Part shown: in pieces, positions 11,530-21,133 of the stretch
Numbering within the stretch: position 1 is the first letter of the stretch
Layout: each line of letters begins with the position of its first letter
Source: Apium graveolens
Taxonomy: Eukaryota; Streptophyta; Magnoliopsida; Apiales; Apiaceae
Direction: 5' to 3'
Length of the DNA: 64,000 nt
Assembly: GCF_009905375.1 (NCBI RefSeq)
Contig: NW_027420624.1
Coordinates: 27,952-91,951 of the forward strand
Notes under the pieces: generated by a model
The model's input: only the letters and a program-made list of their open reading frames with translations
What the model was told of the DNA's origin: nothing
Databases searched by the model: none
Made by a program: the position numbers and the translations under genes

Positions 11530-12240
11530 TACACGAATCTTGTTTTAGGGAGTTGTACTTTTACCTTATTTTCCTTAAAAACTCAAACAAGATAAATTTT
11601 AAAATTTTTTATTATTTTTTTACATGGTTAAAATCAATATATTTTAACATCCGTACGGTTGGATCGTCCAAAAACTCATTTAAAAAATTATGTTGTTAAG
11701 CAGCATTGAATCTTGTTTCATGGAGTTGTACCTTTACCTCATTTTTCTTATAAAGTCAAGCAAGATAAATTTTGAAATTTTTTATTATTTTTTCACATGG
11801 CTAAAATCAATATATTTTAACATCCGTACGGTTGGATTGTCCAAAAAAGCATTTTAAAAAATTATTTCGTTAATCAGCAACGAATCTTGTTTTAGGGAGT
11901 TGTACTTTTACGTCATTTTCCTTAAAAACTCAAGCAAGATAAATTTTGAATTTTTTTTTATTTTTTTACGTGACTAAAATTAATATATGTTAAGAGCCGT
12001 ACGGTTGGATCATCCAAAAAATCATTTGAAAAATTTATTTCGTTAATCGGCAACGAATCTTGTTTTAGGGAGTTGTACTTTTACCTCAATTTCCTTATAA
12101 AGTCAAGCAAGATAAATTTTGAAATTTTTTATTATTTTTTTACGTGGCTAAAATCAATATATGTTAACATCCGTAAGGTTGGATCGTCTAAAAAATCATT
12201 TGAAAAGATTATTTCGCTAATTATCAACCAATCTGAATTT
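11530..12240 (+). repeat. About 173-bp tandem satellite, 4 units
   Basis: GAATCTTGTTT starts units at 11,535, 11,708, 11,882 and 12,055 (spacings 173, 174, 173). Each unit contains ACATCCGTACGGTTGGAT or a variant, the reverse complement of the box in the neighbouring 176-bp satellite, but the rest of the unit is different. The 16-kb duplication begins inside this array, at 11,696, and three units are copied again at 27,781-28,320. Confidence 0.92.
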
Positions 12241-12839
12241 TAGATGTTACACAACGGTTTCAGCAAAATACCGTTGTGTGATAAATTCTCACAATCGACG
12301 GTTCTCATTCTTCCAACTAAGCAATCTAAGTAAAATCAATCAACGACTCTCATTTCGCCAACTCAGCGATCGAAGTGAAATAATTTCCACCAATCAGGTG
12401 GTGCCATGATTTCTTGTAAACAGACAGACAGTTATTCTGTCAAAATTGTAAAACCGTTGTATGATGCTTCTCTGTTGACTCCTTTATACAATAGACTCCG
12501 TAAACCGTTGTTTATATGTATATTTTGTAACAACTGTTGTTTCAAATTAGTCCAAAACCATTGTCCGAGATTACCATAAGTTAGCTTATTAACAACGATT
12601 TTGGACTGTTATGTTAAAGATCTATGACAACAGTGCAATTTAAGAACTGTTGTCTACCTGAATAAGAGGATGCCACAGAGACAAGTCTTTCGAAAATCTG
12701 CTATAATCGTTGTTCTACATGTTGTCTAACAACAGTTATTCTTGAAAAAAAAAAATCCGTCGTCTCCTAATTTGGGGCAACGGTTTTTTGGTCGACCGTT
12801 GTTTCATAGGTGTTGTGTGATTGCAAATTTCTTGTAGTG
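12241..12839 (-). mobile_element. Right end of a CACTA-type element (non-coding)
   Basis: The segment ends TTTCTTGTAGTG at 12,839, whose reverse complement CACTACAAGAAA is the typical terminal sequence of plant CACTA (En/Spm) transposons. Inside are many short repeats of ACAACGGT/ACCGTTGT in both orientations, as in CACTA subterminal regions that bind transposase. I could not find the matching CACTACAAG left end upstream. The element may be truncated, or the satellites at 9,985-12,240 may lie within it. Confidence 0.65.
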
Positions 12840-14940
12840 CAACTACGAATATATATATTCGACATAAGCTTTCTTAATCAATCACTTAGTAGCGCTATGT
12901 CTATGTAAAATGTTATGGAGGTAATTTCAATTGCTTCCATAAAATGTAGTTTTTAAAAGCTCTTACTGAATGATACACTTCACGCTCTTTAACGCTTGAA
13001 AATATTGAAAAACATATTTTCAATTATATAGACTGTAAATCTGATTGTTTGGTTGATAAAAAACTTGATTATATGTCTCAATGCAGTACATTCCTTTTTG
13101 TAATACCAAGAGCCATAGAAATGAACTGGTCGGATACTGTCCATAGGATCCCTATTATGTCCATTATGTTTGGTGAGATGGATAACCTCCTTGCATAACC
13201 CAAGATTTGAATCTTAAACAATAGGGATTCAATTGATAAAATCGGAGCACTATACAAACTTGAAGTTGGATACAATTATTATTTTTAAATTGCATACACT
13301 TATACACTTAAAGTACTGTTATGCAAGCTATTCATCTGCAAGTGAAGTTCTCTTAAAATGCTTTGCAACTATGCAAGTGATATTCTAAGCTCTTAGGAGA
13401 TTTTCACCCAAGCCCATAAAAACTGTGGTACATGAGGGACCTGAACACATAATTCTCAACCAACTAAATTAGTCGAATACCCCAGAGAAAAGTAATTAAA
13501 CAAAATTTTAAACTTTGACATCGAATTTCATATTTTACCCAAACTTCCGACGATTTATCAGTATTAATTCATTTTAAAGTATACCACATAACTATATATT
13601 CTTTATTCATTTATAATTAGACAACGAAAATTTGGTCGAATTTAGCAAAATTCGATAAAATTTGTTGGTCAAATTTAATGGCTTTTCTTGCACTAAAACT
13701 ACTAAAATAAAACTGATAAATAAATTTAGTTGATGAATATAGGTAAAGTAGTTAGCTAACCTACTTGTAAAAATTAAATTTGAGTTTGCATTAGCATAAC
13801 CATAATCTAATACTCCCTCTATCCCAAAATAAGTGTCGTTTTAATTTTTGACACGTTTTTTAAGGTACTAAAAAAAGATATTTGCATATATTTTTTTCAA
13901 AAAAAAATTTCTTGAATTAAAATTTTACATTTATATTTTTATTGAGAAAAGAAAATTTATAAAAAAATATATACAAGTACCTTTTTTTAACACCTCACAA
14001 TACTGTCAAAAGTGAAAACGACACTTATTTTTTGGGAGGGAGGGAGTAATTACACACAAATAGGAATGAATTTAGTTAACCTCCTTGAGTCGGTCTGAAT
14101 TGATGAAATATTGACTCTATATATCACAATAAGCTGTATCTTATATATAAGGGATAAATTAGCATGTTTAGAAATATGCTACATATTGGTATTGATATGA
14201 GCTAATGTTTGCAAAAACATGTGAAATCTAGAAATGGTAATTAAAAAAACTAAACTGAATCTTTCAACTAGTCTACCTGAATCATTGCTTAAAAAATTTA
14301 TACCAGATAAGTAGATCTATTTTTAGATTTATAGTTCTAAGCTAATTTAATTTAACTAAAAATGAGGATAATTGAAATTTATTGGTCAAATTTAAATGTT
14401 TCTCTTGCACTAAATTAACTAATAAAAGGAAACTAATTAAGAAGTACCTACATTTGAGATATAAGATATAAGAGAATACTATTATATACATTTGAGGAAA
14501 ATAGTAGGGCAGTTAGCACACCTACTTGTTAAAAGTTATGGTTAGTTTTGGATTGGCATAACCATTATTTAATAATGATATAAGAAGGAGGGAATTTAGG
14601 TACCACTAAGAGATATAAGGGACAATTAATTTAGTATGCTTAGTTATATGCTGCAATATTACCGTGAGCCACAAAACTTTTGAAATTTAAATTGTTAGCA
14701 AAACTTAAACCAGATCATTCAAAAACTCTACAAGCAGAGCTATTTCCATGGACGGATATTGTCCATGGAATCCCTATGTGCTTAGTGAGATTGATAACCT
14801 CCTTGCATAACCCAAGATTTAAATCTCAAACAGTTCCCCAGAGGGCTTCAATTGTAAAATCTAAAAGTTGTTAAAATCGGAGCACTATACAAACTTGAAG
14901 TTGGATACATTATGCTATATGCTTAGCTATATGCTACAAT
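12840..14940. other. Intergenic with repeated modules
   Basis: No gene is visible. A module around 13,120-13,280 (TGGATAACCTCCTTGCATAA ... CGGAGCACTATACAAACTTG) returns in changed form at 14,745-14,910. Another block at 14,270-14,600 (TAGATCTATTTTTAGATTTA ... GGGCAGTTAGCACACCTACT) returns at 20,455-20,775, and more weakly at 13,640-13,810, where a MITE interrupts it. These look like diverged copies of the surroundings of the gene at 21,134-22,218, suggesting older local duplications. Confidence 0.6.
13813..14046. mobile_element. Stowaway MITE (Tc1/mariner-type)
   Basis: A 234-bp element with inverted ends starting CTCCCTCTATCCCAAAATAA on the left and mirrored on the right (TTATTTTTTGGGAGGGAGGG to 14,046). 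It is flanked by TA on both sides (13,811-13,812 and 14,047-14,048). The ends and TA target duplication are diagnostic of Stowaway MITEs. It has no coding capacity. Confidence 0.93.
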
Positions 14941-15606
14941 TGTTGGGATTTTAATCTAAATTATATGTTTAAAGTTATTGTTTTATTTATTTGAATAAGT
15001 CAAATAAGTAGCAGGAGGGTTAGTAAGTGGATTAGTAGTGGAAGTAGTAGTCAGTTAGGTTTATTACTGGAGAAATAATAGGAAGGAGTTGGTGGTTTAA
15101 TGCTAGAACTTGTTATTTTAGTTCTATTTAAACTATCACCTGTAATCTTTCATTTGATGAGAAGAATATACAAGTTTATTTTCTCGGGTGAATTATATGT
15201 TTAAGTTATTGTTTTATTTATTTGAATAAGTCAACATGTTTTATTTATAAGTAGCAGTAGCATTAGTACGTGGATTAGCAGTGGAAGTAGTAGTTAGTTA
15301 GGTTTATTAGTGGAGAAATAATCGGAAGGGGTTGCTGGTTTTATGCTACCACTTATTATTTTAGTTCTAATTTTCTCGTGAACACCAAGTGTAGAATATA
15401 AGAAGAGATTTAATGTATATATATTTATAAGCACGTGTAATAAACACACAATGAACACTTATTTTGAAAGAACTAGGAAGACATTTTGTTATTAAGTCTG
15501 TTTCTCCGCCACGGACAACAATATGTGGAATTTCCTGATAAATGGCTGCCAATGCCACATTATCCTGCCTTGGATCAATTACACCATTTGGATCGCTATT
15601 CTCAAT

Positions 15607-15913
15607 AGCTTCCCAAACGCCTTGTGCCCGCATGAATACCTTCATTTTTAATGACCACGCCGTGTAATTGTTTTTGGCCAACATAGGATAACTGAGTCCG
15701 ACAACACCTTCCTTCATCTTTGGCACGTCAATGCTTGGTATCCGAGCTAAGTAGTTTATGCCCAAGTACATGGCGAGGAAAACAAGCATGGACGTGCCAA
15801 AGATGAAGGAAGGTGTTGTCGGATTCAGTTTTCCTATGTTGGCCAAAAACAATTACACGGCGTGGTCATTAAAAATGAAGGTATTCATGCGGGCACAAGG
15901 CGTCTGGGAAGCT
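15607..15913. repeat. 130-bp gag inverted repeat with 47-bp spacer
   Basis: The left arm (15,607-15,736) and right arm (15,784-15,913) are reverse complements over 130 bp with about four mismatches. Both encode the start of a Copia Gag, the left on the minus strand and the right on the plus strand. A transcript from the flanking LTR would fold into a long near-perfect hairpin. The minus frame stays open through the arm and loop (15,367-15,852), but it is a by-product of the inversion rather than a likely gene. Confidence 0.92.
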
Positions 15914-16363
15914 AAACCGTATACACTTATGTGTCCAGCCAAAGGACCGCTCCCATAACTAACAATAAGTACGTGGGTTTTCATATTCAACAAGAGCATA
16001 GCCACCATGCAGGACCATAGGCTCGAATACCAAGTGGTGTCAGATGGGCAAATAGGAGATATGGTGGACTTGATGAATCTTATGGGAATCAAGCTATATA
16101 TGTTGCAGTTGAATATTGGCTTAGGAGAGCTAAAATCTTTTGGTGGCGAGGTGGCAGATTCATGGGAGATAACTATGATGATTAACCAGCTTTTTTATAG
16201 ACAGAGGTAGCGTGCCAGACGGGAAAATAAGACATGCCAGCCAGGCAAACAAAAGGCCAGACGGGCTATATTGAAGTGCCAAACGGGCAGAAAAGTTAAA
16301 AGCCACACGGGCTAAGTTAAAAGCCATATGGGTTTCTAGTATTTGTTAGGGAAAACTTAGATT

Positions 16364-16661
16364 AAGGGGGAGATTGTTGGGATTTTAATCTAAATTATAT
16401 GCTTTATTTATTTGAATAAGTCAAATAAGTAGCAGTAGGATTAGTACGTGTATTAGTAGTGGAAGTTGTAGTCAGTTAGGTTTATTAGCGGAGAAATAAT
16501 AGGAAGGAGTTGTTGGTTTAATGCTACAACTTGTTATTTTAGTTCTATTTAAACTATTACCTGTAATCTTTTATTTGATGAGGAGAATATACAAGTTTAT
16601 TTTTTCCGGTGAACACCAAATATACATGTACATATATAAGTTCTAGTTTTATATCTCTACA
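16364..16661 (+). mobile_element. Polypurine tract and 3' LTR of the 1.7-kb element
   Basis: AAGGGGGAGAT directly precedes TGTTGGGATT at 16,375. The LTR is 287 bp and ends CTCTACA. The purine tract primes plus-strand DNA in Copia elements. Confidence 0.88.
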
Positions 16662-16689
16662 ACAATATCGTTGTGAGCCACAAAACTTT

Positions 16690-18020
16690 TGGAATTTAAA
16701 TTGTTAGCAGAACTTAAACGGGATCATTCAAAAATTCCTCAAGATAAAAGTAGGGGTTTAGGGTGCGTGCGTATTGTTTTTTGGTATACCCAGGGTCAGG
16801 AGTTAGCAGCTTGCAGCATGTATGTAAAAACCTACGTTTTCTTCAAAAAAATCCAACTTTCTTGTATATTCACATACAATTACTACAGAAAATATAGAGA
16901 TGTCAGAGACGGATGCACCTTGTACTAAGCCTGAGCTCGAGATCACAACCATTCTCATCTTCACTACCCACACTAATTACCTGAATCTCAATCAATAGAA
17001 ACTTATTAGAATACATATGTTACATTTTTGTATCTTTATGAGAATCTATGATACAAACATCTGTAATTAATTAAAATAGGGCATACCTTTCCTCTTTGAG
17101 GAAAATAGAATTCGTAAGGATTTGAAAATTCTAGGCTGGTAGTATGCGAGGATGAGAATGATAATGAACCAGGCATTAATTGTAAGGTTAGATCCTCCTG
17201 CTGTAAAAAGAACAAGGACAGCATAGATACGTTTCAACTTACATCTAAATGGGAATTTTCATCCAAATCGCAAAATAATAATGTACCATAGACGTCAGAG
17301 ACGGGTTGTTCTTCATTCCACCTCATGTACATTGTTCCACAAAATTAAAAATTATTTTGTAATTTTAAATTCTAATACTTTTCACATACACTTGATAAAA
17401 AAAATATTATCAATATTTATACAACGAATTATACAATAGACATTCAGGTTTCAAAAGGACGCACCTTGTACTAAGCATAAGCTCGAGATCACAACCATTC
17501 TCATCTTCACTAACCACACTAATTACCTGAATCTCAATCAATAAAAAATTATAAATTGTAAGTTTTTAATTGTAAGGTCGAATCCTCCTGCTGTAAAACG
17601 AACAAGGACAATATGGATACGTTTCAACTTACATCTAAATGGGAATTTTCATCCAAATTATATAATAATAATGTACTATAGAAACGTACATTTCTGCCTG
17701 AAAAGTGATGATGAAATCCATGAGCATCTGTCAAAGGTTGTACTATAGTACGAGGTAGTGAACAGAATTAGGGGGAAGACAAGTAAGGAGAGCTTTCCAT
17801 TCTCATACTCTTCTGCAAAAACAGGGACAAGAATGCTGGTGGTACCCTACTATGCTCCTAGCAAAACAAAAGCATATATATAATCAGATTCAAGAACAGT
17901 AAATTGATTTCGTAAAAAAAAGTCATTAATAAGCCAAGCTAGCAATATTGTGTTCAATTGGAATATTTGATTTAGTTTATTAATTTATAATACCAAATTA
18001 TTGACTATTGTTAAGATATT
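16690..18020 (-). pseudogene. Two shuffled shards of the five-exon gene at 21,134-22,218
   Basis: The first shard (about 16,741-17,287) contains sequence equivalent to exons 5, 4 and 3 and the start of exon 2. The exon 4-5 intron is missing: GGATGCACC is joined straight to the exon-5 side. The second (about 17,290-17,960) contains parts of exon 5 and exon 4, a mostly deleted exon 3, and exon 2. Exon 1 is absent, and the 18,000 region matches the gene's upstream flank. Coding relics such as EDLTLQLMPG are still readable near 17,200. The joins occur at short shared words, such as ACGT near 17,297. A Copia LTR begins directly after, at 18,023. Confidence 0.8.
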
Positions 18021-18022
18021 AT

Positions 18023-18323
18023 GTTGGAATTATTTTCATATTTCTCTAAACTTTACACAAATAAAATATGTAAGTTGAATAAGTCTCAACCAATGGAGAC
18101 AACTTAGGAAGTATTGAATTATCAGGGAGAAATTGTAGGAAGTAGTTTTTGTGATTGATTTTCTTGTTATTTGTTTTCTTGATTTCTGGCATATGATGTA
18201 ATCTTGTTTTTTAATATAAGGTTGTAAACACTCGGAGAGGATTGAGAACTGTAATATACAGACTTTATATTCTCTAAAATCAGTTTCATATATATCTTAT
18301 TCGCTACATTCTGGTATCAGAGC
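18023..18323 (+). mobile_element. Copia 5' LTR and primer binding site
   Basis: The LTR runs 18,023-18,308 (286 bp), from TGTTGGAATT to TTCGCTACA. TGGTATCAGAGC, the initiator tRNA-Met site, lies at 18,312-18,323. No matching 3' LTR is seen downstream, so the element is truncated. Confidence 0.85.
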
Positions 18324-18343
18324 TAAGGAGTTAAGGCCATTTT

Positions 18344-18815
18344 ATGCCTAAAATTCAACCCAAAAACACAAAGATCATAATGGAGATGACCAAAACGAAG
18401 GAAAGAGCAGTTGGTATGTACTATCTGATAGTAACACGAAGCAACTATACAGTATGGTCTCTAAAGATGAAGGTGTTCATGAATGCGCAAGGAGTATGGG
18501 GTGCGATTGAACAGATTGGCTCCGACACAACCGTGGTGGACAAAACGGTGTAGATGGCCCTAGCAGTAATTTATCAGGGCATGTTGGAGGACATATTATT
18601 GACCATTGTTGATAAAGAAATGGCCAAAGAGGTCTGGGACGCAATCAAAATACTGCGTATGAGTGAAGAGCGGGTAAAGAAGGAAAAAGTGCAAAAGTTG
18701 AAGGAGAGTTTGAATCTCTGGTCATGAAAGAAACTGACCAGGGGGATGACTTTTATATGAAGCTGATTGCAATTGTGACCAACATAAGGGTTCGTGGAGA
18801 AAAAGTGGAGAAAGC
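18344..18815 (+). pseudogene. gag: Copia gag fragment, broken
   Basis: It follows the LTR and PBS in the expected place. It starts MPKIQPKNTK and has the Gag N-terminal signature NYTVWSLKMKVFMNAQGVW. A TAG at about 18,551 interrupts it, and a frameshift follows near 18,710, after which ESLNLW... continues in another frame toward VTNIRVRGEKVEKA. The fragment ends at about 18,815 where CACTA-like sequence begins. No zinc knuckle or pol follows. Confidence 0.85.
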
Positions 18816-19312
18816 AACCGACCACTTTTGACCATTACAAAACCCAGAAAACCGACCATCAATAGACATAACCGACCACCTTCTTCATAAAACCGACCGT
18901 CTTCTTTAGAGGGTGGCCGGTTTTAGGACGGTCGGTTATGACATTTAAGTTAGCCTCAGAAATAAAATCGACCGATGTGCACACTTTGACCACGGTCGGT
19001 TATGAGTTCCAGTTAACTTTTCAAAAATAGACATAAGCGACCACCTACGGTCGGTTATGACTCAGTGACGTGGAAACACGTGTGCACACGTGTTGCCATG
19101 TGTACACAGTGACCCCATATTTGAATAAAATGCCCAGGCACATAACCGACCAACGTAGTGGACGATTATGAGGGTTAAACCCGACCAAAAGTCTTAACCG
19201 ACCAGCCTAAAACTGACCATGCCCTGTGGTCGGTTATGACTATTTTAACCGACCGTGTTGCCTGTTAACCGACCGTTTATGAAGGTCGGTTTTGTCCTAT
19301 TTTCTTGTAGTG
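18815..19312. mobile_element. Mini CACTA-like element with AACCGACC/GGTCGGTT repeats
   Basis: About 0.5 kb ending TTTCTTGTAGTG at 19,312 (CACTACAAGAAA on the other strand). More than a dozen copies of AACCGACC or GGTCGGTT lie in both orientations, forming many short inverted pairs. A degenerate left end (CATTACAAAACCC) lies at 18,833, but no clean 3-bp target duplication is present. It is non-coding and sits inside a Copia gag. Confidence 0.6.
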
Positions 19313-20072
19313 TAAAACATGTTTCTATGATATTTAGACAGTAAAATAAGCATAAGTGTATAGATATATAGTTCCTGTAATTATATGATGATAGTTGCTC
19401 CAAGTTATTCATGTTCAAAGCCTGTCTGATAATTATGTACAACATATTTAGAAGGTAAAGTAGATATATTTTATATTGTTAGGTGTACTTTTATTATAAG
19501 AATAAATATGATGGAGTGAATTGTGTATACATCAATATTTAGTGTACAACTATATTTGTTTTGCGTCCCTCTCTACACCTTTAACCTAAAGTTGTCTAAG
19601 TGCACCAAATTTTAGTGCCAATTATTAAATATTTTATAATTTTTACAAATTATAGAGAATAATATTTAAAGTTTATTTTATATTTGAACTAATTAAATGA
19701 TTTAAAATAAAGCTTTGTGTGATGTAATTGGGCTGCCCAAAAACTTTCTTTATTCTCATTGGAGAAAGACTCTCCCGCGGCAAGGTTTTACATACTATCT
19801 ACTCCTCCATTTCCATCCCTCCTAGTGACACATAGCTAGGTCATCTCTATTTGTGTATTTGTGTATGTATTCATATTTATGATCATATTTATGGTCATGA
19901 AATCAGGTATGAATTGAAATCATTTCAAATGGCCACACACATATTATAATTTTTTATTAAAATCATATTTTTTTGTGCTACTATGTATACATGTGCATGA
20001 ATTTTTTATATTTTGAGCGTATAAATATTTTTTTGGTTCCAAAGTTAATGTGTTGTTGATGTAGGTGCCAAC
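19313..20072. other. AT-rich stretch, possibly leader of the next Copia remnant
   Basis: No reading frame is supported. The part from about 19,710 to 20,072 directly precedes a Copia gag start and may be its LTR/leader, but no TG...CA boundary or primer site could be identified. Confidence 0.4.
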
Positions 20073-20464
20073 ATGAACTCTATTTTGGTGCTTAATGGCC
20101 AAATTTTAAAGAGATGTGAAATGAAGTTCTATTTGTTCTAGGATGCATGAATTTAGACTATATTATAAGGAAGGAGCAATATACCTCTCTTATAGATGAA
20201 AGTTCTATTACCGTTATATTGAACTTTGAGAATTGGCAACATTCTACTAGCTTAAGTTTAATGATTATAAAACCAAGCATTCATGAAGAATTCTGGGCCG
20301 GGGCACTATTTCTGAGGACGCGTATAAAATATCTATAAAAGATTTTCTTGATAAGCTTGAAAAGCATTTTACAAAAAATGAAAAGGATGAGACAAGTAAG
20401 TTAATTTTAGCTGATCTTGTTTCTTGTGAGTTTGGTACCCATCTCTCATAGTGTGGTCAAATAA
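20073..20464 (+). pseudogene. Copia gag (UBN2-type) remnant with 82-bp deletion
   Basis: The reading starts MNSILVLNGQ and continues, with frameshifts, through GCMNLDYIIRKEQYTSLIDE and SLMIIKPSIHEEF to FLDKLEKHFTKNEKDETSK. This is the N-terminal Gag domain of a Copia lineage different from the others here. Compared with 36,159-36,632, this copy lacks 82 bp after GATCTTGTTT. No LTR or pol was found with it. Confidence 0.75.
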
Positions 20465-21133
20465 TTGACCTAATCATTGTTTAAAAAATCAAATCAGCTA
20501 CCTAGATCTATTTTTAGGTTTATAGTTCAAAGCTAATTTAATTTAACTAAAGATCATGATGATTGAATTTTGTTGGTCAAATTTAAATGTATGTCTTGCA
20601 CTGAATAAACTAATAAAGAGAAACTAAGAAATACATACATTTGAGATATAAGACACTAGTATTATATACATTTGAGGAAAACAGGTAGGGCAGTTAGCAC
20701 ACCTACTTGTTAAAAGTTATGGTTAGTTTTGGATTAGCATAACCATTATTTAATAATAATATAAGAAGGAAGTGAGCCAGAAAACTTTTGGAATTTAAAT
20801 TGTTAGCAAAACTTAAACGGAATCATTCAAAAAGTCTACAAGTAGATCTATTTCTAGTCTTTTTGTTCTAACCTAATTTAACTAAAGATCAAAGTGAAAG
20901 TCGAAGCTCCTGATCTATTTCTTGGCAGCTACTTGATCGGAATGCGGCACTTCTGCAATCAGTCCGTGCTTTCTTGTCCATATGTCCTCCTCCCTGTAAT
21001 ATTAAAGATAAAAGTAGGGGTTTAGGGTGCGTGCGTATTGTTTTTTGGTATACTCATGGTCAGGAGTTAGCAGCTTGCAGCATGTATGTGAAAACCTATG
21101 TTTTCTTCAAAAAACTCCAACTTTCTTGTATAT
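20465..21133. other. Downstream flank of the five-exon gene
   Basis: Non-coding. 20,465-20,775 is a diverged copy of 14,270-14,600. The stretch 20,780-20,850 (AAACTTTTGGAATTTAAATT) matches 14,665 and 16,685, supporting old local duplication of the gene's 3' flank. Confidence 0.55.

Larger units (their letters stand above)
14941..16661 (+). mobile_element. 1.7-kb non-autonomous Copia LTR element with internal gag hairpin
   Basis: It starts TGTTGGGATT at 14,941 and ends TCTCTACA at 16,661, with the 5-bp target duplication ACAAT at 14,936-14,940 and 16,662-16,666. The 3' LTR is 16,375-16,661. The 5' LTR is rearranged: after about 245 bp the LTR sequence restarts near 15,190, and its 3' part diverges near 15,392, so no primer site is visible. 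The interior has no pol. It holds two head-to-head copies of the start of Copia gag (motif MLAKNNYTAWSLKMKVFMRA), a short RNase H-side tail, repeated CCAGACGGGC-like blocks (16,212-16,320) and a polypurine tract. It could only move with proteins supplied in trans, and probably not without a primer site. Confidence 0.85.

Noticed and set aside
9985..12240. CRISPR-like array
   Set aside because: The repeats are 173-176 bp contiguous units without short identical repeats and unique spacers, and the host is a plant.
15367..15852. 161-codon minus-strand protein gene
   Set aside because: It is the reverse reading of a gag inverted repeat plus loop and flank; only the Gag-like middle has meaning.
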